From NCBI GenBank assembly GCA_002786025.1, contig NHNW01000037.1, forward strand, positions 62,001 to 126,000: 64,000 nucleotides of DNA, read 5' to 3'. The translations under genes were made by a program, and so were the position numbers. Origin of the DNA: Zasmidium citrigriseum (Eukaryota; Ascomycota; Dothideomycetes; Mycosphaerellales; Mycosphaerellaceae). Positions within the stretch are counted from its first letter, which is position 1, and every line of letters begins with the position of its first letter. The notes beneath the pieces were generated by a model, which was not told where the DNA came from, ran no database searches, and saw only the letters and a list, made by a program, of their open reading frames with translations. Below are positions 42,167-54,147 of this stretch, in pieces.

Positions 42167-45100
42167 TCATTTCTCGAATAACCCTTTGTAGTCCGCAGAT
42201 CGATCCCTCTGACCCAGGAGTCTGAGCATGGTAGGGTCTTCGCCAGAGCCGGCATTGAAGCGTCGGCTTTCCAGCGCAATGCTGATGATGTCGACATCGA
42301 TGACAAAGTCATCTCCCAGCTTGTCCAGGACCAGTTCAATGACGGAACGCTCTGCGACTCGCACAATGTGTTTGAGGGTCGGTTCGCTGATCTCAAGCTC
42401 AGTCCCGGCTTCTTTGAACAGCAGTGCCATCATATCTTTCGGGCAATACGGATTCTCTGCCGCGAGTTGTATGATCTCCTGGGTAATTTTTACGTTTCCA
42501 CGGCGCTCTCTGAAAATTATCTCCAGCCACACGACCTTGATTCTGTATGTTACTACAACTCGTAGATCTTCCTGGGATATCCTAACTTTGCTAGGGCATC
42601 TTTCCAACAGCATGTTCAGTGTTCCCCCTGTACCGAAGACCCGTGATATGGGATATTTATCCTGTGGGATTGGGATGTCGTCTCCACACTTTTTGAGAAG
42701 CAAATCCAACACTTTGTCGTTGTCCTGCGACATGGCGCAGTCAAAAGCGAATTCGTTGATTTTGAATTCACTTCCACGCCGTTCGAAGAGCAGTTCCAGT
42801 ATCTGGCGGCCACATTGACGATTCTGCAGGACAGCTCCAAGGATGGCTTCAGTGATGGCCTTGTCGCTGCGATGGAGAACGTGCGAAATGACTGTCACTT
42901 GGCATGACTCCATCATTTTGGCCAAGACGTTCTCGGTGATGTCGCACTTGTCGCAAAACACATTGATCACGTCTAGGTTGCCCATCCTAGCTGCCATCAA
43001 GAAAGCATGCATCAGAGTCTTGTCATCTGGCGGATTTCCCAAGGCTAGTAAGTCTTCGACAACGGGGACCGCTCCAAGATACGATGCTAGCAGAAAGTCG
43101 GTGATTTTGAAATTGTCCGTCCCTAATCTCCTAGCTGCATTCCGGACGTTATCCCGTAGAGAGCTTGCCTCCCACAGTGCTCGTGACTTGGGCACTCGAC
43201 AAATCGCGCGGGCGTCTTTTCGTGACTCTTGCATAGATTGCTGACCTTGCTGGCGATAATGCAGGGCCCAGTTCTCCAGTGCGTACGGCAAGAAAAGATG
43301 TTTTCCATTCACGTAGACAAAGGTTTCTTGCCCGGGAGAGAGTTCCGGAAACAACAAGTACTGGCGGCAGGCATTCCAGAGCACATGGTGCGATGACTCT
43401 GTATTCAGGCGGCCTTGCCAAAGTCCTTTGCGCTCCTTGTTCAGTAGGAATTCCTTGGCAGTCTGATGGATGAAAAAGACCTTGCCCTCGTAAACACTCA
43501 AGAACAGTCCGCTGAGGTTTTCGATGATGATTTCGTAGCTTCCAGACCTCAACTCTGAATCCAGTGCAGCATGCGACTCAAGACGAGGGTTCGAGGAGAC
43601 AATTTTGAAGGCGACTTCTAATTCTTTTTCGGTCAGGGGACGTTGAGCACCCAGGACAAGTTGTAGAAGGATCTCCGTCCAAACCTCGTCTTGATTATTG
43701 CTCAGAATCTTCTCGTACTCCTCGTTGACACCTGCAGGTGGACTGTCAAGCAATTTGCTTTTGATGGTCTTGAAGTCGGAGTAAAGAGACGGGCTTTTCG
43801 CGATGATCTCGAAAATGAGATGGAGCCAGAGGTACGTGCGATTTGGTACGCTCTTCAACGATCTTTTGACTTCCTCCTGATGCTTAGATTCCAAGTTCAG
43901 GTCTTCAGCCCTCTTGTCAATGACCAGTTCGATGTCTTTGGAGATGTCTGCAGCATGTTCCGCATCTTCGTCGAGTGAAACATACCCGTCGGAGGCATCA
44001 AGTTTTGCAAATTCAGATATCAACGTGTCGTATGGTCGGCCTGTGACAAGGAATTTCAATTTTGTGGGAAAGGCTTTACCGCTCGCTCGCCGCTCAGTCT
44101 CTGCTCTGCAGAATGCATTGAGTTTGTTGACAAGCTTTTTCCGGCTCTCTTCGTTGCATTCGTCCAGGGCATCGAGTACACAGACGATCTCTCCGCTTTG
44201 TTCGGAGCTAACACACTCCTCCAGGATGTCCCACAAGCGAGAGAAGTCCTGGCTGAGGCGATCACCAAAGTTCTTGTAATCAGGCTTTGCGTGGGTGATG
44301 AAATTGTTGGTGAGCTCAGAACAAAACAATTGGTGCAGAATCGCCGTAAATGCATTGGCGGCGGTTTTGCGATTGTCGTCGGTGTCCTTGAAAAAGAAGT
44401 AGCAGACAGTCGAAGTTGTTACGTTGATCGATAGCAAGTTCTCGTCGACAAGAGAGCGCGCCAGTACTGACTTGCCGCAACCAGGGCCAGCTGAGATCCA
44501 GAAGAGCGAAGACTGGTCATCCTTTCGCCAATTAGAGAAGGGGCCGTCGTCGTCGTTGATGAACCACTCGCACGTGCGTTCAATTCGCTTGGGGTTGAAA
44601 TCCTTGCCACTTTGGTATGTAGAAGAGAATGCTTGCAGAATCTTTCTTTCTTCCTCGTCCTTGAAGTGCTCGTCCATACTTTTTGCCCCTTCTTCCAGTA
44701 ACTCGCGGACTCGATTGGAGATATCTATCTGATCTTGCATTTTGTCCAGCTGCGATTCCCAGTTCTTGCGCAAAGTCTGCTCTGAAGCGACCCCGAAGAA
44801 GTCACGGCAGAGCCGGTCTTGGACCTCGATCTCGCGGGCGTCTTCACTCCACCTTGTGCCACCAGTCATGGTGTTTCTGGCCCGAGAAGACGTGCTCCGG
44901 TCAAGATGATGTATTACTGTTGCTTGGTACTTGAGAATAGCTGAATAGAGCTTGATGAGTTTTGGCCGGAGTTGTTGCTTGAGTTGGTTATTCGAACCTC
45001 CGAAATATGTAGGCTCGCAAATGTTCCACAAAAATTGCACTCTACAGACTGAGTGCAAGCCTTCTAGCATGCGATCGTGGTCCGCAGTACAGTAAGAAAT

Positions 45101-45743
45101 GAGCTTTAACGTCATGTCAGTCTCTTGGTAACGGTGGGGATTGGCAACTTACTGGAATCAGAGTTGAGACAACCGACCAAGCTAAAGCAGCGTGCGGCTG
45201 TGCACTGAGGGCTTGTTTGACGGTGTTGTCGGACCATTCAACGAGCTTCAGTAGTTTCTCGGCTTGCTTGCGCACATTCACGGTTTTCCCAAAGAGCGAC
45301 ACTTGCTGCTTCTTCTCTCGGTCTTTCTCCCGTTGCTGTACTCGATCAAGGACATCCGGAGATGATGCTGCAGACATGTTGATCCCAATAGATGTACGCA
45401 TGTGCTTGTCGTAGGCGGCCATGATTCGTGCATCAACATCGTCTTCTTGCGGATCTGTGACTTGTTCATGGGCCATTGTATACACTACCTTCCAAAGATC
45501 CTCATCTGCATCGATTGTGACTTCCGTGGCAGTCGAAGTTCGAGAGTTTGACGCTGGCTGGGGACAAACAGGACTTGAATTCTCGTCGTGTGTTTCAGGA
45601 ATTCCTGCAGAGATCGGATCCTTCGTAATGGTAGACGAAGCCTTGTCAGGACCTCCGTCGGACTGCTGAATGACAGTAGATGCATCCTTCCGTCCATCTT
45701 TGCGGGCGTGTCTGCCAAAAAGTCTCCTGAAAAAACCAGACAT
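42167..45743 (-). CDS. NACHT-type NLR protein with C-terminal ankyrin-like repeats
   Basis: Two exons, 45153-45743 and 42167-45103, across a 49-bp intron (GTAAGT...CTGAC...AAAG); 1175 residues from MSGFFRRLFGRHARKDGRKD. An N-terminal helical region with EDLWKVVYTMAHEQVTD and SAQPHAALAWSVVSTLIPLI matches the NACHT-N type lead of fungal NLRs. The nucleotide-binding domain has the P-loop ISAGPGCGKSVLARSLVDE (about residue 400) and Walker B EIVCVLDALDEC (about 510), plus the downstream FLVTGRPYDTL sensor. C-terminal repeats such as GNVKITQEIIQLAAENPYCP and TELEISEPTLKHIVRVAE have the DUF7104-like ankyrin-related pattern (name from memory). Fungal NLRs act in heterokaryon incompatibility and non-self recognition; the N-terminal effector domain here is short and unassigned. 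Confidence 0.88.
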
Positions 45744-46412
45744 AATTTCGTTCAAGTGCACTGCCGTGGTAGAAAAAACTCAACTGGGAAGAGCGTCAAA
45801 TCTGCAGCGGCGACGTTCGCGCTCCTAATAACAGAGCGATACTGTAGTGCGACCCGAGCACCCACCGCGCTGAAGCTGCTTCCATGTGTTAGTTCCCAAT
45901 TCAAGCTGCTGCGCGCGTGGCGTAGGCAAAGGCTTCCACGAGCGCTGAGAGAGTGGTTGAGGCAGCCTTCGGTAACAGGCCCCGCCAATCACCCGCCATG
46001 CCAAGAGGAAGAGCTGAAAGTTGCATATCGAGGAGCTCGAGAAAAGGGCTGGGGAAGGTGGCATGATGTGATGAGAATAGATGACACTGCAGATGTTGCG
46101 ATGCCTCTTGCCGATCATGTCGATGTCTATGTCCTAAAATCAGCCTTTGCTCAACGCGCGGTTCCCGAGACTCATTGATGTATCACAAGGCAACCAACTC
46201 AGCGGCCCCTTTCCTCTATTCGCGCATGGTGAGGGTGGCTTATGCTCCAATCGGTGGTATTTTCATCGATAGAACAGCGCTGAATCTGGTGTCCTGGAGC
46301 TTGATGGACTCTTTGGAGTACGATTGGGCGCATGCGCGTTCAGGTCTGTCTCCATTCAGACTCTTCGACTTGGAACGAGTGTGCTGAAAGGTGTGGTATA
46401 TGAAGGAAAGAT

Positions 46413-46454
46413 GTAGTTTGGAAGGTGTAGTTTGGAAGGTGTAGTTTGGAAGGC
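46413..46454. repeat. Three tandem copies of a 14-bp unit
   Basis: gtagtttggaaggt is repeated three times in direct succession, the last ending c. A degenerate fourth (gcagtttggg) follows. Confidence 0.85.
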
Positions 46455-46554
46455 GGGGGGTGCAGTTTGGGTAATCTTGATGCCTGAGGTTCTAGTGCCT
46501 TTGCCGAAGGCTCGCTCACTAAATCTTGATGAAGCTTTAACTAATGAATCTCTC

Positions 46555-46584
46555 CACCCGCAACGTCACCCCGCGGGGAATCCG
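46555..46584 (+). repeat. Direct repeat right of the NLR locus
   Basis: Partner of the block at 40785-40814, 5.77 kb away and in the same orientation. The shared cctttggcat follows four bases later. Confidence 0.6.
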
Positions 46585-46909
46585 TGAACCTTTGGCATGT
46601 GCTTCCCGTCACTTTCACGCCAACCGCAAGTCGTGCATTACCCGCAATTCCCCGAGTCGTACAATGCAAAATCCTCTCATTCCTCCTAGGAACCCACAAT
46701 GATAAGAAACAATCCCCGGCGTACTCGGTAACGGTTCAAACCAGGATCATCCGGTGCCTTGCAGTGCCACGTCAAAACGACAGCGAAGCAGGCATCCACC
46801 CTCCACCTCGAAACACCCACGCCGTCTCGCTTTTGCTGCCCAACTCCTACCACGACCAACCTGATGACGCCTCTTCCAAGAATAATGCGGTAGTGCAAGT
46901 CAGCCCATC

Positions 46910-49651
46910 ATGACCAGCTCCACGACCAACCAATACGTCCGCCAGGTCCTGCACCAACCCCCGGACCCACCTCCGCCAGTCCAAGCCCGCTTCTTCTATA
47001 CCTCTCCCATCCCCATCGATGATCCGCTTTCTCCCCTGCCGCCGCCTAGTAGCAGTGAAAGCTCCTGGTCGCGACAGCCGCCGAAGCCGTTCTCCGAGTA
47101 TGATAATAAGGCGCTGGAGAGGGCTTGGGGGGATTTGAGGAGGAGGATACTGAAGTTCAATGAGGAGAGGGGAGAGAAGGAAGACAGTCGGGAGGGGAGT
47201 CGGGCTAGAGGACGGGCGAGTTCGAGTTTGGTTAGAGTGGAGAGGAGGGCGAGTGGGAGTGGGAGTAAGGGACGGGTGGAGAGGACGAAAGGTGCCAGGC
47301 CGGCCGGGAGTGGATTGAGGAGCGTGGATGTCGCGGATGAGGATGAGGAGGCTGTTGTGGAGAGTGCGGGTGAGGTGGGAGGGAGTCATGATACCACGGG
47401 TAGGCCTTTCACGAGGTTGCCTTCGCAGAAGAAGATCGATACTGCGGCTTCGAGTCGACCGAGTATCCAAACGCACGATACGTATCAATGGGAGGATCCT
47501 TCGCATCTTGCTGAACGAAGTCCTGCGCCTGAGAAGAGGAAGCAGGTGGAGAAGACTCCTACAGACAAAGTTGCTGTGGGCGTATCAAGGCTACATCAGG
47601 TAGAGATGCCTGACTTGCTTATGACACCCATATACTGGACACCTGTTCACGATACCGCACAAGTGGCTCGAGGGACTTGGTTTTATAAGGATACGATGCT
47701 GCCTGTGGAAACGCCGGTAGCCAACATGCTTGAAGCTGGGTATCTCGATCTTCAATGCTGGACTCAGACGTGGCAGGATGAGCTTAATAGTGCAGTTGAG
47801 GTTGGAGCGTTGGGAGAGATGAAGATTGTGCATAAGCTGTGGCCGGATAAGACGCCGAGATCGATCAGTACGCCGCCTGGAAGCAGACAAGGACACCGGC
47901 CGAGGGATGACAATCTACTACGGGCTGCCACCACTACACATCTGTTCGAAGGCGAGCCAGAGACGGTGGAGCAGCAGAGAGCAAGAGCAGTGGAGATGGC
48001 TTGCGATCTGATCGACATCTCAACTGGCGCCGGCGGCCCAGACAATAAAGCATACGGCGAATCGACGTACGGTCGAGCTGGAGCAGTGCGCACGTATGCC
48101 ACTTGCGGTGTCATCTATGCCAACGAGCGAGAGGCGAAGATTCTGAAGCCAACGCTCCTTCCTTCAGCCTACTACGGCAGACGTCCTCTCGCGAACTACA
48201 TCCGCAAAGGACATGAGATCGGCATACCTGTGGTTCGCGGCTTTGATCAGTCGATATGGGACAAGCACCACCCTTCGAAAGAAGACCCTAAGAAGGCGAA
48301 GGCTGCTGCTAGAGGGGTGGCGAGTGCTGGGCCTGATGCTAATCGCAGGCGGAAGGATGATCCTGATCTTGCGAAGAGCGAACGACCGCAGGTGTCTGAT
48401 TTGATCTTTGTCATCCACGGCATTGGACAGAAGCTATCAGAACGTATGGAAAGCTTTCACTTCACTCACGCCATCAACGCTTTTCGGCGAGAGATCATGG
48501 TTGAGCGCGGGAACAAGGAGGTCAAAGCTGGACTTCGAAGAGATATGGGTGGCATCATGGTCCTCCCAATCAACTGGCGACATTCTCTGTCCTTCGAAGA
48601 GGGTGGCTATCGACCTGACGATCCATCATCAATGAACGATCCCTCAGTCAACGAGTTCACCCTCAAAGACATCACACCCGACACCCTCCCCTCCGTCCGC
48701 GGCATCGTCAGCGACGTGATGCTCGACATCCCCTACTACATGTCCCACCACCAACCCAAAATGATCGCCGCCGTAATCAAAGAAGCCAACCGCGTCTACA
48801 CCCTCTGGTGCCAAAACAACCCGGGCTTCTCCACGCACGGCAAAGTCCACATCATCGCCCACTCCCTCGGAAGCGTCATGGCCGTCGACATCCTCTCCAA
48901 CCAACCCACAACCATCCCCCCACACCTCTCCGACCCAACAACCACACCTCCCAACTTCCAAAACGACCACTTCCTCTTCAACACCCACAACCTCTTCCTC
49001 GCCGGCTCCCCCGCAGGTTTCTTCGTCCTCCTCCGCAAATCCCAGCTCCGGCCACGCATCGACCACCCTTCCGCCCAAGCCCTCGCGGATCCAGAGTCAA
49101 ACATCTCATCGGTTTGTGGCGAGCGCGGCCAGTACGGTTGTCTTTCCGTCGACAACATCTACAACATCATCAACGGCTACGACCCCGTCGCCTACCAAAT
49201 GAACGCCTGCGTCGACGCCCCCTACGCCGCCTCCCTAAAAAAGGCCATCATCCCCTCCTCCATCCCCTCCTACTGGATCGCAGCCGACGCCTCCCGCTCG
49301 ACGCGCTGGTTCGGCGGCTCGTCCCACCCCCAACACGCCACACAACCGCCTCTGCCCCGCCAGGTCGAATTAGAGACGCACAACTTCACCCGCGAAGAAA
49401 TCGCCGAGAAACGCATGATTTTACTGAATGACAACGGACAAATCGACTACTTTGTCAAATATGGAGGCGGGACTTTTGAAATTCAGTATTTGACTATGTT
49501 GGGGGCGCATAGTGCGTATTGGGGTTTGAGGGATTTTATTCGGTTTGTGGTTGTTGAGGTTGGGAGGGAGGGGGGTAGGGGTGGGACTTTGAATGGGTTG
49601 AGGGGGGTGAAGAAGAAGGGGTATGGACTTCCTGCGAACGTTGCGAGATGA
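46910..49651 (+). CDS. DDHD-domain phospholipase (PA-PLA1 type)
   Basis: Intronless, 913 residues. A disordered N-terminus (QPPDPPPPVQARFFYTSPIP) leads to a region with TPIYWTPVHDTAQVARGTWF, the segment usual before the lipase core. The core has LIFVIHGIGQKLSERMESFH near residue 500 and the nucleophile motif HIIAHSLGSVMAVDILSNQP near 645 (A-H-S-L-G replacing the textbook G-x-S-x-G). The DDHD domain closes the protein with QIDYFVKYGGGTFEIQYLTM and LGAHSAYWGLRDFIRF. The family hydrolyses phosphatidic acid or related phospholipids at organelle membranes. It is convergent with VPS11, 149 bp apart. Confidence 0.92.
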   Translation: MTSSTTNQYVRQVLHQPPDPPPPVQARFFYTSPIPIDDPLSPLPPPSSSESSWSRQPPKPFSEYDNKALERAWGDLRRRILKFNEERGEKEDSREGSRARGRASSSLVRVERRASGSGSKGRVERTKGARPAGSGLRSVDVADEDEEAVVESAGEVGGSHDTTGRPFTRLPSQKKIDTAASSRPSIQTHDTYQWEDPSHLAERSPAPEKRKQVEKTPTDKVAVGVSRLHQVEMPDLLMTPIYWTPVHDTAQVARGTWFYKDTMLPVETPVANMLEAGYLDLQCWTQTWQDELNSAVEVGALGEMKIVHKLWPDKTPRSISTPPGSRQGHRPRDDNLLRAATTTHLFEGEPETVEQQRARAVEMACDLIDISTGAGGPDNKAYGESTYGRAGAVRTYATCGVIYANEREAKILKPTLLPSAYYGRRPLANYIRKGHEIGIPVVRGFDQSIWDKHHPSKEDPKKAKAAARGVASAGPDANRRRKDDPDLAKSERPQVSDLIFVIHGIGQKLSERMESFHFTHAINAFRREIMVERGNKEVKAGLRRDMGGIMVLPINWRHSLSFEEGGYRPDDPSSMNDPSVNEFTLKDITPDTLPSVRGIVSDVMLDIPYYMSHHQPKMIAAVIKEANRVYTLWCQNNPGFSTHGKVHIIAHSLGSVMAVDILSNQPTTIPPHLSDPTTTPPNFQNDHFLFNTHNLFLAGSPAGFFVLLRKSQLRPRIDHPSAQALADPESNISSVCGERGQYGCLSVDNIYNIINGYDPVAYQMNACVDAPYAASLKKAIIPSSIPSYWIAADASRSTRWFGGSSHPQHATQPPLPRQVELETHNFTREEIAEKRMILLNDNGQIDYFVKYGGGTFEIQYLTMLGAHSAYWGLRDFIRFVVVEVGREGGRGGTLNGLRGVKKKGYGLPANVAR

Positions 49652-49800
49652 GAGGAACGGGAGGGGAGTTGCATCTCTGGGGTGTTTGAGTGGGTTGGGA
49701 ATAGAGGAAGAGAATTGTTTTTTAGTCTTATGATACCCTATGATCAGCATTGTAATCTCAATCAACTCAATAACTACAAGACACCTCAATCTGTCTGGTC

Positions 49801-52800
49801 TCACTCTCCCTGCACAACCCCCTCCGCCCCAACAACCCCCCGTCCAAACCACTCCCCCAAAACCCCCCACCGCTCCCTCCTCGCCCCCCTCAAACTCTCC
49901 TGGAAAACCTCATGCCGCCCGCTATACTCCTCCTGCGCCTCTCTCATCTGCCTAACCAACCGATTCTGCCCCCCACAAATCGGACACTCGATCCCCAATT
50001 CCGGATCCTGCACATCCTGTCCCTCAGGTATGTTAAGACACCGCTGATGATATGAATGCTTGCAGAGGAAATGGACTGTTGGGAGGTCGAGGGATTGAGA
50101 ACATTGCGAGCAGCGCGTTGCGGAGAAAGATGTGGGTTCCGTATTGAGGGTGTTGAGTTCAAAGGTTTTTTGGGCGGTGTCGTTGCGGTAGGAGGCTATC
50201 AGGCGGCGGTTTGATGAGATTTCGGCGCGTTCGCGAGTCACCGTTGTGGAGAGGTATTTCTTCACCAGGCCCATGGTTGCTACGGCGTTGGTGGAGAGGG
50301 TCTGGATGACTTGTAGGGGAGCCATGAGACCGTCTTCGTCGATTTTTTTGAGGACCGCTTCGACTTCGGGGCCTGCTTCGGCGAGGATCTGAGGGGAGGA
50401 AGTAAAGTATGCTAAGGCCGCCGGGTAGAGTTGAGGTTCTTCGGGGCCGTATTTTTGGAGCGCTTTGATGGCGCCCTGGGTGTCGTGGGCGGCGGTGTAG
50501 GAGCGGAAGACGTCGAAGCGGAGGCCTTGTTTCTCGGAGACGAGGATTGTGCCGTCGCGGAATCTTTCGAGGTCCGAGAGGAGGAGGACGTTGGAGGTGG
50601 AGATGGAGCCGTCTTGTTGTTCGATGAGCTTTTTGGCCGACGTTTCCCAGTGGGATTTTTCGCTGCTGTCCGGGCTGGTGGTGGCTTTGTGGAGGTACAT
50701 TTCGAAGAGGGTTGTTTGGAGGTCTTCGCGGTTGGAGGGCTGCACGCCGTTGCTGCTGATGCAGGCTTCGAGGAAGGTGATGAATTGGTCGGGGTGGTCC
50801 ACGAAAGCAGAGAAGGCGGTGCGTGGCTTTGGCACGGAGTACTCGATGTACTCGCCCTCGGTCATAGTCTCTACGACTTGAGCTTGAGTGACGGTATCTT
50901 CGTTCTCCTTCTTCGACGAAGGCGGTTTGAATGAGCTAGTGCTCATGTATGGTAGAGGGATCAATGCTGCCAGATTCTGAGCTGCAGATGTTGCCATCGT
51001 ACCAAGTCCGCCGCTTTGCTGTTGCGAGACGGGAGTTTCCTGCACAATGACTGCATCTTTCTTCGGTTTGAAGTTGCCTGTGAAGTAGTCGATGAACAAT
51101 TGGGTAGCTTCTGCCGGGCAATGCTCAAGCAAGACGGTTCCATACTTCATGAAGTTTGGGTAAGCTTCCTTGGGCTCGAGCCGAACGATGTACGCCAGTG
51201 CCTCAGCGTACTTCTTCAGATCTTCGATGAGGATGTCGACGACCAGGCCGTGTTCGTCGTGTCTCCGGGCGAGAAAAGCAGCCTGGTCATAGTATCCACC
51301 CTGCCTACACATTATGATGGCAGTATCGAGATCAAACTTCAGCTCTCCTGGTTGCTTGATGAACTCTTCGAGCTTCTCCACATCCTTCAGTTTGGCATAG
51401 CAGTTGAGCAGTAGCGTCGTGTGATCCGATGTGGCTTTGTGATGTTCGTGCAGCTCCTCGAGATAGTCAATCAGGTTCTGGATCCGCTGGTTGTCCAAGA
51501 ACTTGCGAATGACTTGCGAAGGCTCAGTGTTGTCGATGGCGTTCAAATACTGCTGCATGGCCGTTTCATAGTCGCCTTTCTGATACAAGTAGTCACCATA
51601 TCTGCGGGAAATGACGTTCTGCTGTACTTGATCCACTTTGTACTTGCGAGCCAGGAAGATCGCCAGCGGGTACAGGCTCTGCTGATATAATGTCTCCAGC
51701 TTCTGTTGAAACGACTTCTCATGATACCGGTAGAGCTTGCCCTCGATGGTGAGCAGAAAAATGTCGCCCCAGATGGTGAACATACTTCTGATCTTGCTGG
51801 AAACCGATTCCGACAGCGCGATGTACTTCAATTCTGTGTCCAGTATGGTGAAGGTGCTCGCATTGAAGATTTCGTCGGCTCTCGTTCCAGCAAAAGCTCG
51901 CAAGTGAGTCGCGCGACCAATGTTGTTGGCAGGCGGGGAAACAATCAGGACGTAGTCTTTCTGAACATCCATCAGATCCTTGGCACCTTCGTAGGCATAC
52001 GATGCAGGCTTGCCACGAGGGTCGTATGCGTAGATAGCATCGTCACGGCCGACTATGATGTCGTTCGTTTTGGGGTCCAACGCAATGCATCCCACAGCGC
52101 ACCCCCGCTCGTCCAGCGTCCGAGCTGGCGTGCCTTGAGCCTTGCCAGTGATGGCCAAAGCAAGAAGTTTTGAAGTGGTTGCGATGTACAAGGCAGTGTT
52201 ATTTGCCTCGCGGAACTCCAACCCAGTAATCGGCTCCTTGGCTTCGTAGACTGTGCGCTGCTTCGTACCCCGGTCATGAATTAGATCTCCACGAACGATG
52301 GTCACTGCTCCGTTGCCAAAGCCAACTGCGAGCTGTGTGAGGTCGCTGGTCACTGAGAAAGCGGATGTGGGATCCGGTCTTCTGCCGTTTTGAACGGTCA
52401 AAGTACACAGACATCGCGGATGGCCAGTCTTCTTATCCTGGAGATCCAGAGTCCAGACTTTCAGCTCCGGTTCTTGAGATAAGGTCTCAGCGATCGTGAG
52501 AAAGTACGGCGTGTCCGGTACTTGATGGACACGAGTGACGCTTCCCAGGTTGTGGGCCTTCCATGATCGGCTGGACTTGAAAGTGTGGTCCAGTAGATGA
52601 ACAGACCCGTCCGGCGTGCCAACAAAGATATTGCTCGCTCCAGAAGCTATACAGCTGATGCTCGATTGCTGCTTTCGTTAGATCTTGAAAGCGTGTATCG
52701 TAGATGGAATGCCTACATCGAGCGGAACCGCGCCTTCGCCATCGGGAAGGCGGACTTGGGAGACATCGAAGAAACGAAACGCTTTCCACTGTGATAGTCA

Positions 52801-52848
52801 GTATGAGCATCTTATCAATGTGCTAGTCCGTACCGATGTCAACGCCAT
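49801..52848 (-). CDS. VPS11: Vacuolar protein sorting 11 / PEP5, HOPS-CORVET core subunit
   Basis: Three exons: 52834-52848 (15 bp, MALTS), 52717-52788 and 49801-52668; 984 residues. The first two joins give MALTS|WKAFRFFDVSQVRLP and VPLD|QSSISCIASGASN, matching the Vps11 N-terminus. A beta-propeller region (NIFVGTPDGSVHLLDHTFKS, ALYIATTSKLLALAITGKAQ) is followed by an alpha-solenoid with clathrin-type repeats (DYLYQKGDYETAMQQYLNAI). The C-terminal RING-H2 shows CSQCSQSLDLPTVHFLCKHS, YHQRCL and CPICGG. Vps11 is a shared core subunit of HOPS and CORVET, tethering membranes for vacuole fusion, with a RING domain linked to Vps18. It is divergent from FIP1 with 188 bp between starts. Confidence 0.95.
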
Positions 52849-53036
52849 GCTATCGAGCCATGTCAAGATGGATGCACACGTCCAGGCGGCGAGGTTGGGT
52901 GAACTGAAGCGGCCGATCTGTGTGGCTGGTGCTTGTGGCGGTGCGAGGAAGTCGCGACCATCTCGACCTCACGCGCTCGAGCTCCAACTCGAGACAATCA
53001 CATTCCTTCAACAATACCTGCACCTTATCGCCGAAC

Positions 53037-54147
53037 ATGGAGGAAGACGATGACGATTTCTACGGAGATGCTGGCGGTGTGAAGCAAGAGCGAGCTGAAG
53101 ATGGCGACGACAAAGAAGAGAAGATGGACGTGAGCGACGAGGAGGAAGAGGAAGACAGCGACGATGTATGGCAGACACACGGCGCATAGAATGAGATCAG
53201 TAGATACTGATTGCAATGTCAATAGGATGTTCAGTTCACACTCGAGAAGCCTGAGGGTGCAAAATCAGAGCCACCGTAGGTCATGCTTCCAGTCGCATTC
53301 CCTTGACTCCTTCTAATTGAGTACATCCAGTGCAAAGCAACAAAAGACCAAGCACGAGCCCACAAGGATCGACTCAATACCTGCTAAGAGCAGTACGCCC
53401 ATAAAGCAAGAGGCAGGCCGGGCGAGCTCAACGGCCCCACCACCGACGGCCGTCAAAGGCACCCTCACACACAACGGCAAGGAAGGCAAAGACTTCCCCG
53501 AAATCCGCACGAGCAAGATCGACGTCGACGGCACACCCACATGGCCCGCCTCCGGCAAGCCCATCACCGAAGTCGACATCGACGCCGACCTCGCCGAGAA
53601 CTCCAAACCATGGCGTTTACCTGGCACGGACATCACAGACTTCTTCAACTACGGCTTTGACGAGTACACGTGGACATCATATTGCATAAGGCAGCAGACG
53701 ATGTCAAATACAATCGGCGAGCAAAAGCAGGCAGACGCACAGATGAAAGCCTTACTCGGATCCGGAGGCGGAGGAGGTGGAATGCCAGGAATGCCACCCG
53801 GAATGCCTATGCCGAGTCCAGAGCAGATGGAAATGATGATGCAATCAGGTGCATTCCCGCCAGAGTTCATGCAGATGATGGGCGGTGGAATGGGAGGTCA
53901 AGGAGGCGGTTTCCAGGGCGGTGGATTTGGATCGGGACAGAACAGTGCTTCGCCGCATCCTCAAGCTGGACAGGGGTTTCAGCCGCCACAGGGACCGAGC
54001 GGTGGACAAGGACAGCAGGGAGGATTTCAGGGTAATATGGAAGGCTACAGCCCGCAGCAGATGGCTATAATGCAGCAGGAACAGCAAGGCGGGATGGGTG
54101 GTGGAGGTGGTAGAGGCCGGGGACGGAGAGGGCGAGGAGGTTGGTAA
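53037..54147 (+). CDS. FIP1: Pre-mRNA polyadenylation factor Fip1
   Basis: Three exons: 53037-53165, 53226-53275, 53331-54147; 331 residues. The acidic N-terminus (MEEDDDDFYGDAGGVKQERA, DVSDEEEEEDSDD) corresponds to the poly(A)-polymerase-binding region. The defining Fip1 motif KPWRLPGTDITDFFNYGFDE followed by YTWTSYCIRQQ lies near residues 150-185. The C-terminus is Gly/Met/Gln-rich and ends in an RGG-like run (GGGGGRGRGRRGRGGW). Fip1 connects poly(A) polymerase to the cleavage and polyadenylation factor in the nucleus. Small introns of 60 and 55 bp support the model. Confidence 0.94.

Larger units (their letters stand above)
45744..46909. other. Intergenic region with a 14-bp triplicate and a dispersed repeat copy
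   Basis: About 1.17 kb between the divergent NLR and DDHD genes. It contains three 14-bp units at 46413-46454 and the right copy of the direct repeat at 46555-46584. An open frame at 45588-46178 overlaps the NLR start and has no coding character. Confidence 0.45.
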
